Of a stretch of 64,000 nt of DNA, positions 1 through 7,997 are shown piece by piece. Numbering within the stretch: the stretch's first letter is position 1; each line of letters begins with the position of its first letter. Both the position numbers and the translations under genes were made by a program. The stretch lies in NCBI RefSeq assembly GCF_029428875.1, contig NZ_JAJSOO010000001.1:1612001-1676000 (forward strand), written 5' to 3'. The notes under the pieces are model-generated. The model made no database searches. It saw nothing but the letters and a program-made list of their open reading frames with translations, and had not been told where the DNA came from. This stretch comes from Streptomyces sp. JH34 (GTDB lineage Bacteria; Actinomycetota; Actinomycetes; Streptomycetales; Streptomycetaceae).

Positions 1-990
1 CCGCGCCGCACGGGAGTAGACGGTGACGCCGTCCAGCGCGGCCAGTCCTTCCTCGATGCGGTCGCGCAGCCGGTCCTCGTGCGCGGCGAGCGCCGTGAAC
101 GCCCGGCCCAGACGCTCCCGCCGGCTGCCGTCACCGGGGGCGAGCCCGGCGAGGAAGTCCACCGCAGCCGTCGCACCCGCGAGCAACTCGTAGGGAAGCG
201 TGCCCAGTTCGAAGCGCTCCGGGACGTCGTCGCTGGAGGGCAGCAGCTTGTCCGGCCGCAGGCTGTGGAGCAGCTCCCGCCGGCCGGTGAGCACACCGAG
301 ATGCGGTCCGAGGAACTTGTACGGCGAGCAGACCAGGGTGTCCGCACCGAGCGCGGCCAGGTCGACCGTGACGTGGGAGGCGTAGTGCACCGCGTCGACG
401 TGGAGGAGCGCGCCGGCATCGTGCACCAGGGCGGCGAGGGCGGGGACGCCGGGGCAGGTTCCGATGAGGTTGGAGGCGGCCGTGACGGCCACGAGCCGGG
501 TGCGGCCGGACAGAACCGCCTCGATGTGCCCTGCGTCGAGCTCACCCGTCGCGGGGTCGAAATCGGCCCACCGGACCGTAGCCCCCACGGCCTCGGCGGC
601 CTGTACCCAGGGCCGTATGTTGGAGTCGTGATCGAGCCGGGACACCACCACTTCGTCCCCCGGGCCCCAGTCCTTGGCCATGGTGCGCGCCAGGTCGTAG
701 ACGAGCTGGGTGGCGCTGCGCCCGAACACCACCGAGCCGGCCTCCGAGCCGAGGAGATCGGCCAGGGCCGACCGTGCGCCGGCCACGATCGCCTCGGCGT
801 TGCGCGCGGCCTCCGTGAGCACGCCGCGGTTCGCCAGGGGGCGGGTGAGCGTCTCGCTGATCGCGTCGACGACCTGCTGGGGTGTCTGGGTGCCGCCCGG
901 CGCGTCGAAGCGGGCGGTCCCCGCCTCGAGCGCCGGGAAGCAGGATCGGATCGCCCGCACGTCGAGGGTGTGGCCGGTGTCGTTGCTCAA
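1..990 (-). CDS. Cysteine desulfurase-like class V aminotransferase (3' end outside window)
   Basis: The reading frame runs off the left edge, leaving 330 codons. The fold is that of PLP-dependent class V aminotransferases of the cysteine desulfurase/selenocysteine lyase type. HVDAVHYASH holds the Asp that pairs with the PLP pyridine nitrogen, and SPYKFLGPH holds the Lys that forms the internal aldimine. The N-terminal part (FDAPGGTQTPQQVVDAI, then LTEAARNAE) is typical of the subfamily often annotated 'cysteine desulfurase-like protein'. The start chosen is TTG at 990 because GGAG lies six bases upstream and no ATG fits. The true substrate is unknown: these enzymes include desulfurases, kynureninase-like and isopenicillin epimerase-like members. 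It is transcribed away from the pectate lyase terminators and belongs with genes left of the window. Confidence 0.85.
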   Translation of the reverse strand, partial: MSNDTGHTLDVRAIRSCFPALEAGTARFDAPGGTQTPQQVVDAISETLTRPLANRGVLTEAARNAEAIVAGARSALADLLGSEAGSVVFGRSATQLVYDLARTMAKDWGPGDEVVVSRLDHDSNIRPWVQAAEAVGATVRWADFDPATGELDAGHIEAVLSGRTRLVAVTAASNLIGTCPGVPALAALVHDAGALLHVDAVHYASHVTVDLAALGADTLVCSPYKFLGPHLGVLTGRRELLHSLRPDKLLPSSDDVPERFELGTLPYELLAGATAAVDFLAGLAPGDGSRRERLGRAFTALAAHEDRLRDRIEEGLAALDGVTVYSRAAR

Positions 991-1241
991 GGGATACTCC
1001 GGGAGGGGTGAGGGTGGGGCTCGTCGGCCAGGACGGCATCCGGACGCGTAGGGCGCGGAGTCCGTGCTGGTCATCGAGGGTTCCTGTCCATGCGTCGGGA
1101 CCGGATCGGCCGGTGGGGTGTCCTGCCCGCCCTGCCGATTCCACCACAGGGTCTCAGCCCGCGGCGGCCGCCCCGGGAGAGGAGGCCGGAGGGGGAGCCC
1201 ACGGGCCGACGCCGGCCCCGCCGCGCGCCCGGACGCGCGGA

Positions 1242-1273
1242 ATCGGGGGCCGTCGCGTCCGACGGCCCCCGAT
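1242..1273. terminator. Strong 14-bp hairpin, likely terminator
   Basis: A perfect 14-bp inverted repeat (ATCGGGGGCCGTCG and its complement) closes a 4-base CGTC loop. It lies 112 bases past the pectate lyase stop. There is no clear U-tract, which is common for Streptomyces terminators. A second hairpin (CCGCGCG/CGCGCGG, 1221-1240) abuts it. The gap 991-1384 otherwise shows no gene. Confidence 0.65.
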
Positions 1274-1354
1274 CCGGGCGTTCGACAGCGGCCCGTGGTT
1301 CCTGGGCACCTGCCCTGTGCGTTGACGCCGCCCCGGTGCCTTCCGGGAGACCTC

Positions 1355-1379
1355 CGGTCCCGGACGTACGCCGGGACCG
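1355..1379 (-). terminator. Hairpin just after the pectate lyase stop
   Basis: A 9-bp stem (CGGTCCCGG with its complement) and a 7-base loop start six bases after the TAG of the pectate lyase gene. Together with the hairpin at 1242-1273 it probably forms a tandem terminator. Confidence 0.55.
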
Positions 1380-1384
1380 TTCCG

Positions 1385-2932
1385 CTACCCGGCGTACGTC
1401 TCGAACTCGGCGACCTTCGGGGTCCCGGACGAACCGGTGATCTCGAAGGTGATCTTCTTCAGCGAGGTCTTGGGGACGGTGACGGCGCCGGCGCCGGTAC
1501 CGGAGGTAAGGACCGCGCCGGTGTCACCGTTGACGAGCCGCCAGGATCCGATGGTGCCGGTGGAACCCGACGCCTCGCGGATGTTGACCTTCGACACGGA
1601 GGTGGCGGTCCCCCACTTGATCGAGATGGAACCGGTCGAGCCGGCCGGGGACCAGTAGGTGCTCATGTCACCGTCCCGCACATTGCCGTAGCTGGATCCG
1701 CTCGCCTTGCTGGAGCCGTCGGATCCGGCACCGATGCTGAGGTTGGTGCCGCCGGGCTCGGTGGGGTCGGTCGGGTCCGGTGTCGGGTCCGTGGGGTCCG
1801 GCGTGGGAGTGGGTGTCGTCGGCGAGCAGCTGCCGTCCGACACCTTCAGCCCCTTGTTGGCGCCCGCGGTCGCACCCACGATCGCCGGGACGCAGCTCGC
1901 GTTGTCCAGGCTGTAGGAGTAGGGAATGCTGACGGTGGTGTTGGACTTCGGGTCGGGACCGGCCGGGTTGTTCTCGCTGCCCTTGGCGGACCAGGTCACG
2001 TTGTCGAAGGTGTTGCCGCTGACCTGCCAGTATCCGGCCGCGTCCGTGTAGAACGTGCCCAGGACGTCCTTGGAGTCCTTGAAGTAGTTGTTGTCGACCT
2101 TGGCCCTTGCTCCGGCCCGGGAGTTGATCCCGGACTCGTTGAGCTTCACGTAGTAGTTGTTGTAGATGTGGGCGATGCCCCCACGCAGCAGGGGTGCCCG
2201 CGAGTCGATGTTCTCGTAGAGGTTGTGGTGGTACGTGATGTAGCCGTTCGAGAGCTCGGTCTCGCTGGAACCGACCAGGCCGCCACGGCCGGAGTTGCGC
2301 AGGGTGCTGTAGGACAGCGTGACGTACTGGGTGTTGTCCTTCATGTCGAAGAGGCCGTCGTAGCCCTCCGACTCGCCGCCCGAGGCCTCCAGGGTCGTGT
2401 GGTCGACCCAGACGTTGCGGACGTCGCTCTCCATGCCGATGGCGTCACCGCCGTTGGACGTCGGCGAGCCGGACTTCTTGACGTTCTTGACGGTCACGTT
2501 CTGGATGATGATGTTGCTGGACTCACGGATGTGGATGCCCAGCTGGTCGAAGACGGCACCGCTGCCGACGCCGACGAGCGTGACGTTGCTGATCTGCTTG
2601 AGCTCGATCACACCGGCGGCGGTGTTGCAGCTGTTCCCTGACACCTTGGCGGTGTTGCCGTGGTTGATCGTGCCCTCGACCTGGATGGTGATCGGGGTGC
2701 TGCTGGTGGCCCGGTTGCACAGGGCCGTGTGGATCGCGGTACCCGTGGTGGCCCGCACGGTCGTCCCGCCGGCACCGCCGGTGGTCCCGCCGTTCTGGGT
2801 CGCGTATCCGGTGGCACTCCCGGTCGCCGCCGCCGACGCCGCCTCGGGCATCGACAGCACCACGCCGGTCGCGGCCGCCACGGCCAGCGTGGCCAGGGCG
2901 GCGTTGAGTCGCAGCGCGACTGGTCGTCTCAT
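1385..2932 (-). CDS. Secreted pectate lyase (PL1) with C-terminal carbohydrate-binding domain
   Basis: The 515-residue protein starts at ATG 2932, where GGGGAC lies upstream; the longer upstream frame has no signal peptide. Residues 1-34 are a signal peptide (RRPVALRLN, hydrophobic core, ASA-A cut). The central 330 residues are a PL1 parallel beta-helix pectate lyase. VWVDHTTL and YDGLFDMK supply calcium-binding acids, and SRAPLLRGG (residues in vWiDH-x-x-R context) carries the catalytic Arg region of the family. A Thr/Pro/Asp linker (TPTPDPTDPTPDPTDP) joins a ~120-residue beta-sandwich tail resembling F5/8 type C (discoidin-like) sugar-binding modules. The product should cleave polygalacturonate outside the cell. 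Two terminators follow, and a promoter with a LacI-type palindrome lies about 320 bases upstream. Confidence 0.9.
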   Translation of the reverse strand: MRRPVALRLNAALATLAVAAATGVVLSMPEAASAAATGSATGYATQNGGTTGGAGGTTVRATTGTAIHTALCNRATSSTPITIQVEGTINHGNTAKVSGNSCNTAAGVIELKQISNVTLVGVGSGAVFDQLGIHIRESSNIIIQNVTVKNVKKSGSPTSNGGDAIGMESDVRNVWVDHTTLEASGGESEGYDGLFDMKDNTQYVTLSYSTLRNSGRGGLVGSSETELSNGYITYHHNLYENIDSRAPLLRGGIAHIYNNYYVKLNESGINSRAGARAKVDNNYFKDSKDVLGTFYTDAAGYWQVSGNTFDNVTWSAKGSENNPAGPDPKSNTTVSIPYSYSLDNASCVPAIVGATAGANKGLKVSDGSCSPTTPTPTPDPTDPTPDPTDPTEPGGTNLSIGAGSDGSSKASGSSYGNVRDGDMSTYWSPAGSTGSISIKWGTATSVSKVNIREASGSTGTIGSWRLVNGDTGAVLTSGTGAGAVTVPKTSLKKITFEITGSSGTPKVAEFETYAG

Positions 2933-3253
2933 GTTGGTGTCCCCATTCGTGTTCACATGCTGTGTTGCTGCTCCATGCCGCGGTCGCAACGGCGAACCGG
3001 CGGGGCTGAGGCTTTGCGCCGGGCAGCACCCGTCGGCAGGTGGTGCATGTTTCTCGAGCGGTCGGGGCGGCGGTCTCCGCCGGTCCCGGGACGAGCGAGG
3101 CGGCCGGGCCCGGTGCGGACAGGTGGGGTACACCGTCGTCCGCCGGCGGGCCGGCTTCCTCTTGAGGCCCCGGGCCGAGCAGGTGGCGGCTCACGCGCGT
3201 CCTTCACGACGGCCGTCGCGAGGGACGCTTCCACCGGTCCGGACCCAGGAAGG

Positions 3254-3303
3254 GAAAGCGCTTTCTGCCCGTGACAATAGAGGGCCCGCCACCGAACTGA
3301 CAA
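3254..3303 (-). promoter_or_regulatory. Candidate promoter with overlapping LacI-family operator
   Basis: Read on the minus strand: TTGTCA (-35, 3298-3303), an 18-base spacer, TATTGT (-10, 3274-3279), then the perfect palindrome GAAAGCGCTTTC (3254-3265) just past the expected start point. An AGCGCT-core palindrome is the usual LacI-family sugar-responsive operator, and this position would block transcription. The next gene is the pectate lyase, giving a leader of about 335 bases. Which regulator binds is not shown. The rest of 2933-3448 holds no gene. Confidence 0.55.
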
Positions 3304-3404
3304 GGTTCATGACAGGCCTGGATCCATGACTCGGCCACCGAGCCGGAGCCACAACACCCCAGAGGTACAGGGGACTTGGAGGCCAGCTCCTCGGACAGGA
3401 CGCC

Positions 3405-3431
3405 GGGGAGGCCCGTGTGGGCGGCCTCCCC
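3405..3431 (-). terminator. Hairpin after the CoA-transferase gene
   Basis: A 9-bp perfect stem (GGGGAGGCC/GGCCTCCCC) with a 9-base loop lies 18 bases past the stop of the class III CoA-transferase. It separates that gene from the pectate lyase promoter. Confidence 0.6.
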
Positions 3432-3448
3432 TGCTCGCCGACCGGTGG

Positions 3449-4657
3449 TCAGATGACGCCCTGGGCCCGCAGTTCCGCGATCCGCCCGGGCGTGTATCCG
3501 AGTTCCGCCAGGATGGGCCGGGTGTGCTCGCCGGCCGCGGGTACGGCGTCCATGCGTGGGGTGGTGCCCGCCAGGTCGACGGGCGGCAGCAGCGCCCTCA
3601 CCGTCTCTCCGCCGGGTACGGCCACCTCCCGCCAGCGGTCCCGGCCGGCCAGTACGGGATGCTCCAGGAACTGCTTCACGTCGTTCACGGGGGCGTTGGC
3701 GATGCCGATGGCGTCGAGAAGCTCCATCACCTCACCGCTGCCCGACGCCGCGACACGACCGGCCAGGAGTGCGTCGACCTCCTCGCGGTGGCTCACGCGG
3801 GCGGAGCCGGTGGCGAAGCGGGGGTCGTCGGTGAGGCCGGGGTCGCCGAGGAACCGCTCGCAGAGGGAGGCCCATTCGCGTTCGTTCTGCACGGAGAGCA
3901 GTACGTCCTTGCCGTCGGCCGCGGTGTAGGTGCCGTACGGGGCGATGGTGGCGTGCCGGGTGCCGACCCTCGGCGGCTGCGCACCGCTGTACGCCGTGTA
4001 GTAGGCGGGCTGCCCCATCCACTCGGCGAGCGCCTCGAACAGCGAGACCTCCACGGCGCGCACGGAGCCGCGGGTGGCACGCGTGAACAGCGCGGTGAGG
4101 ATGCCGCTGTAGGCGTACATGCCCGCGGCGATGTCGGCGACCGACACCCCGGCCCGGGCGGCCTCACGGGCGCTACCGGTGAGGGAGACCAGGCCTGTCT
4201 GGCACTGCACCAGCAGGTCGTACGCCTTTCGGTCCGCCCAGGGCCCGCTCGATCCGTAGCCGGTGACCGAGCACGGGATCAGCGTCGGGAACCGCTCCGC
4301 CAGGTCGTCCGCGGCCAGGCCCATGCGCGCGGCCGCACCTGGCGCGAGATTCTGCACGAACACGTCGGCCCCCGAGAGGAGTTCCTCCAGTACCTTCCGT
4401 CCCTGTTCCGCTTTGAGGTCCAGGGTCACGGATTCCTTGGAGCGGTTCAGCCACACGAAGTAGCTGGACTGGCCGTGCACCGTGGTGTCGTACCGGCGGG
4501 CGAAGTCGCCGCCGTCCGGGCGCTCCACCTTGATCACCCGTGCTCCGAGATCGGCGAGCTGGCGGGTGGCGAAGGGGGCGGCCACCGCTTGTTCGATGCT
4601 CACGACGGTGATGCCGGACAACGGCAGCTCGCCGGCGGGCGCTGCTTCCTCGGCCAT
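3449..4657 (-). CDS. Class III (CaiB/BaiF family) CoA-transferase
   Basis: 402 residues, the usual length for the formyl-CoA/carnitine CoA-transferase family. The opening LPLSGITVVSIEQAVAAPFATRQLADLGARVIKVE is the CoA-binding start of the family, and Asp147 in KAYDLLVQ matches the catalytic aspartate that carries the CoA thioester intermediate. SVTGYGSSGPW precedes it as usual. It moves CoA between an acyl-CoA donor and a carboxylic acid; the substrate cannot be read from sequence. Start ATG 4657 follows GGAGGACGAACAC. It stands alone, with a terminator at 3405-3431 and a palindrome 43 bases upstream of the start that may bind a repressor. Confidence 0.88.
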   Translation of the reverse strand: MAEEAAPAGELPLSGITVVSIEQAVAAPFATRQLADLGARVIKVERPDGGDFARRYDTTVHGQSSYFVWLNRSKESVTLDLKAEQGRKVLEELLSGADVFVQNLAPGAAARMGLAADDLAERFPTLIPCSVTGYGSSGPWADRKAYDLLVQCQTGLVSLTGSAREAARAGVSVADIAAGMYAYSGILTALFTRATRGSVRAVEVSLFEALAEWMGQPAYYTAYSGAQPPRVGTRHATIAPYGTYTAADGKDVLLSVQNEREWASLCERFLGDPGLTDDPRFATGSARVSHREEVDALLAGRVAASGSGEVMELLDAIGIANAPVNDVKQFLEHPVLAGRDRWREVAVPGGETVRALLPPVDLAGTTPRMDAVPAAGEHTRPILAELGYTPGRIAELRAQGVI

Positions 4658-4699
4658 GTGTTCGTCCTCCGGGGGTCGGTCAACCGGGCGGGAGTCCCA

Positions 4700-4717
4700 T
4701 CATGTGCGTTCACATGA
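4700..4717. promoter_or_regulatory. Perfect palindrome upstream of the CoA-transferase
   Basis: TCATGTG-CGTT-CACATGA has 7-base arms and a 4-base centre and sits 43 bases before the CoA-transferase start. The arms recall GntR- or CRP-type half sites. No clear -10/-35 pair was found beside it. The surrounding region 4658-5204 has no credible gene. Confidence 0.4.
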
Positions 4718-5003
4718 GGCCCGGAGAACCGACACCGCGTGACGCTGCCGCGCGGGACACGGACACCGGACCCTGGGCGACCCGCGGACGCATCCGCACG
4801 CCCGGCGCGGCCGCCTGCGCGCCAGTGACGGGCGCGACGCGTGCGACGCCCTCCCCGCCGTGTCCGCACCCACGCGGATCCTCCACGCCTACTTCGAGGA
4901 GCACCGGGACCCGGCCGGCTCCGTGGTCCGTGGCTTCCTGGCCTGAGCGGGGCGCCCTTCGCGGGGCCCACGCGGTCAGGCCGTCCTCGACGGCACCTCG
5001 TTA

Positions 5004-5045
5004 TTGACATGAGCAGACCCACTCGTGATGCTGTGAGAGCGCTCT
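5004..5045 (+). promoter_or_regulatory. Candidate promoter with LacI-type palindrome for the GH43 gene
   Basis: TTGACA (5004-5009) is followed after 17 bases by a weak GATGCT (5027-5032). The palindrome AGAGCGCTCT (5036-5045) sits at the expected start point. It shares the AGCGCT core with the site ahead of the pectate lyase. Leader length to the GH43 start would be about 165 bases. Confidence 0.5.
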
Positions 5046-5204
5046 TTTCATCGATGTACATGTCGGTGCGGAGGCGGGGGACATGACGGCCCGTCATCCC
5101 TCGTGTCCTCTCCGACGTGGTCCTGACCAGTCCCCGTCCGCGTGCCGGCGACCGCTCCCCCGGTTGCCGCGTCGCGGCGCGGAGGCCGACCATGGAGCGG
5201 GATG

Positions 5205-6275
5205 ATGAAGCTTCCTCGTCACCTTTCCGGTATCGCCGCGTTCGCTCTCTCCGTCCTGCTCGCCGCCGCGATGTGCCTCGCCTCCGCCGGATCCGCGCGG
5301 GCCGACCGGACCGGCCTGCGGGCCGCGGACCCCAGCGTCCTGCGCGTCGGCGGCACGTACATCTCGGTGCAGTCGACCGGCGGCGGCATCGCCGTGCGGC
5401 AGGCTTCCTCGACGGCGGCCCTCGCCTCGGCACCGGCCCGGCAGGTCTGGTCGGACACCCGCGACCTCGGCGAGGTCTGGGCTCCGGAGATCGTGCGGGA
5501 CGGCGGCCGCTACTACATCTACTTCTCGGCGGGGCGAGGCGCGGCCCACCGGATGTACGTCATCGACTCGGCCGCACCCGACAGCGGATACACCGGGGAG
5601 ACGAAGCTCGCGCTGGCCGACGACAAGTGGGCCATCGACGGCACGCTGTTCACCTTCAACGGGCAGCGCTGGTTCGTCTGGTCCGGCTGGGCGGACGACA
5701 CGAACGTCGAACAGAACCTCTACATCAGCCGGATGAGCAGCCCGAAGGCACCGACCGGAGCACGGTACGTCATCTCGCAGCCGCGGGAGAGCTGGGAAAG
5801 GGTGGTGGGCAACCCCTTCATCAACGAGGCGCCCGAGGCGATCAAGGACCCGAACGGTCAGCTGCACATCGTGTACTCCGCCAACGGCAGTTGGAGCGAC
5901 CGGTACTGCCTGGCCGACCTGCGCCTCAGGGCCGGGGGCGACCCCACCTACGTATGGGACTGGTACAAGTCGAACGGCTGCCTCTTCGGCTCCGCCCGCG
6001 CGACGATGATGCCCGGCTGGGACCCCACCCTGTACGTGGACGGACCCGGCCACCACAGCTTCGTCCTGCTGGACGGCGACATCGGCACGAGTCCGCCGGC
6101 CGGCCCGCGGTTCCCTCTCATGTTCCACGCGGTGGCGAAGGGGACTCCGTACTCGTGGGCGAACCGGTACTGGTACACGGGTACGTTCGCCTGGTGGGGC
6201 GACATCACCTACAGCAGGGCCAACGTCCCCGGCTCCAACACCAGCACCGGCTGGAGCCTCAAGTTCTTCGAGTGA
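5205..6275 (+). CDS. Secreted GH43-type arabinan/arabinofuranosidase-like glycosidase
   Basis: 356 residues from ATG 5205. The ATG at 5202 is in frame, but GGAG at 5194 is better spaced for 5205. Residues 1-33 form a signal peptide (KLPRH, hydrophobic core, SARA-D cut), so the enzyme is exported. The mature part is a single five-bladed beta-propeller of the GH43 type: ADPSVLRVGGTYI gives the general-base Asp, WAIDGTLF the Asp that tunes the acid, and NEAPEAIKD the general-acid Glu. WAPEIVRDGGRYYIYFS is a family signature. Probable substrates are alpha-1,5-arabinan or arabinosides of pectin, matching the nearby pectate lyase. A short hairpin (6274-6296) overlaps the stop. Confidence 0.85.
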   Translation: MKLPRHLSGIAAFALSVLLAAAMCLASAGSARADRTGLRAADPSVLRVGGTYISVQSTGGGIAVRQASSTAALASAPARQVWSDTRDLGEVWAPEIVRDGGRYYIYFSAGRGAAHRMYVIDSAAPDSGYTGETKLALADDKWAIDGTLFTFNGQRWFVWSGWADDTNVEQNLYISRMSSPKAPTGARYVISQPRESWERVVGNPFINEAPEAIKDPNGQLHIVYSANGSWSDRYCLADLRLRAGGDPTYVWDWYKSNGCLFGSARATMMPGWDPTLYVDGPGHHSFVLLDGDIGTSPPAGPRFPLMFHAVAKGTPYSWANRYWYTGTFAWWGDITYSRANVPGSNTSTGWSLKFFE

Positions 6276-6468
6276 CGGCCCCGGCCCGCGGCCGTCCGCC
6301 TGGCTGTACTCCTGTCCGCCCGGCCCCCTGTCCGACACTCCGTCCGGCCGTGCGTCCGTCCGTCGGTGAAAAAGGCGTGGCCCTTCGCGCCCGTCCGGGC
6401 TACGCTCCGCCGATGACTAACCGACATGCCCGTGGATTGGGGGTCCTGACCGCGCAAGGTGAGTGCTG

Positions 6469-7881
6469 ATGCTCACCGGAACCGCGTTCGAGGACACCCG
6501 CCCCTCCTTCTGGCCGCGCGTGCGCGAGATCGCCGTGCCGCCCTCCATGGTCGAGACCGCGACGGCCCGGCGCACCGCCGGCGACTGGGCGGGGGCGTGC
6601 GCCGCCGCCGGATTCGACGTCGATCTCGACCTTCGTACCGTCACACGTGTCCATGGCAGCGGCCTGGCCGCCCGGCTCCGGGCGGACCTGCGCCGGCTGG
6701 CGCCCGACCTGTTGCGGTGGCACATGCCCAGGACCGCACCGGACGGATTGCTGCGCACCGGTACGACCGTCACACTCGCCCGGTACCACGAGCCGGGGGC
6801 TCCCCGTCCCGTGCGTCTCGTGGTGCGTACCGCACCCGCGTGGGCGGGGGCCGGGCAGCGGATCAGCCTCACGGTGTGGGACGGCCCCGCCCCGCACGGA
6901 CGCGCCCACGGGCCGCGCGGCTACCGGCCTCCCGACCGGCGGTTCCGCCTGGACCTGCACCGGCACCTCTGGGACGCGAGCCGCAGTCACGAACTGCGCC
7001 CGCGCGCCGGGGCGGACGGGCCAGGGCCCGACGACGGTCCGGTACCCCTCTGGGCCTCCCGGGTGCCCGGGCCGCAGCGGTTCGCGCTCGGCCGGTGGGC
7101 CGAGGAGGCGGCCCTGCTCCTGGCCGCGGAGGGGCGTGCGGATGGGGGCGAGGTCGCCGTGCGCCTCGGCGGACGGCACCGGCTGCTGCTGGACGTACGG
7201 CTCTCCCCCGGCCCGTCGCGCGAGGGTGCCGGTACGCCCGGGGTGCGGTCCGCCCGGTTCGTGCGGGCGGGCGCCTCCGCCGGGCTCCCGGTCCTCCCCG
7301 ACGCCGCGACGTGGGTGCTGCCCGACCTGGCGCTGCTGCGCTCGGGTCTTGTCGCCCCGGAACGGCTGCACCCGCTGGTCGCGGCCGCCCTGGCTCCGGG
7401 AACACCGGTGTCCGGCTCCTCCCGCGTGGACGACCACGGGCCGCCGCGCGAGGTGGACTGCCGGGGCGCCCGGCACCGGATCGGGCTGGTCGACGGGGTA
7501 CTGGTGCCCCTGGACCACGATCCCGACGAGATCCGGCGGGAGGAACTGCTCGCCGCGCTCACCGGCACTCCCCTCCCCTGCCTCCAGGTCATCGACGCGG
7601 CGCACCGCCGGCCTGACTGCCTGGACGACGTCCGTGACCGGCTGGCCCACGGGGACCCGGCGGGGGCGCTGGCCGGGATCGAGAGGCTGCTCGGCGCCGA
7701 GGCGCTGCTGAGGGACGGGGACCTGCGCGACCTGCTCACCGACGCGGCCCGGCAGCGGGTACGGCACGGCCTGTTCAGGGCCGGTCTGGCCGATCCCGGG
7801 CCCAGGGAGCCCGTGACCGGACGGGAACGGTTCCGCGTCGGCGTCCACCGCACCCGGCCACGGAACGCCGCCTACCGCTGA
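6469..7881 (+). CDS. Unknown protein, first gene of a MoxR/VWA three-gene set
   Basis: 470 residues from ATG 6469; AAGG at 6456 is well placed for it, while the in-frame GTG at 6463 is too close. I recognise no catalytic motif. The protein is Arg/Pro/Leu-rich, with no signal peptide or membrane segment, and is presumably cytosolic. The C-terminal third is helical (EEIRREELLAALTGTPLPC, DVRDRLAHGDPAGALAGIERLLG), like a small protein-protein interaction platform. It precedes the AAA+ ATPase by 116 bases and shares its direction. In related MoxR-VWA systems the third partner is variable and often defines what the ATPase acts on; that role here is inference. Confidence 0.6.
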   Translation: MLTGTAFEDTRPSFWPRVREIAVPPSMVETATARRTAGDWAGACAAAGFDVDLDLRTVTRVHGSGLAARLRADLRRLAPDLLRWHMPRTAPDGLLRTGTTVTLARYHEPGAPRPVRLVVRTAPAWAGAGQRISLTVWDGPAPHGRAHGPRGYRPPDRRFRLDLHRHLWDASRSHELRPRAGADGPGPDDGPVPLWASRVPGPQRFALGRWAEEAALLLAAEGRADGGEVAVRLGGRHRLLLDVRLSPGPSREGAGTPGVRSARFVRAGASAGLPVLPDAATWVLPDLALLRSGLVAPERLHPLVAAALAPGTPVSGSSRVDDHGPPREVDCRGARHRIGLVDGVLVPLDHDPDEIRREELLAALTGTPLPCLQVIDAAHRRPDCLDDVRDRLAHGDPAGALAGIERLLGAEALLRDGDLRDLLTDAARQRVRHGLFRAGLADPGPREPVTGRERFRVGVHRTRPRNAAYR

Positions 7882-7997
7882 CCGCCCCGAGCGCTGATCC
7901 GCCGCTCGCCGTCCGGCACCCCGGTGCCGTCCTTCCCGCCTTCCGCGCGCCCCTCACCCCGGGGCGCGGCCTTCGACGAACCCTCAGGTGATGTCTC

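Noticed and set aside
2953..3303. Minus-strand frame in the pectate lyase leader as a small gene.
   Set aside because: Arg/Pro-rich composition, no ribosome site or domain; it overlaps the predicted promoter and operator.
4702..5086. Short frames on both strands between the CoA-transferase and GH43 genes.
   Set aside because: Low-complexity Arg/Pro translations with no start signals; the area contains regulatory palindromes instead.
6463..6468. GTG start at 6463 for the first gene of the MoxR set.
   Set aside because: The AAGG site would be only three bases away; ATG 6469 has proper spacing.
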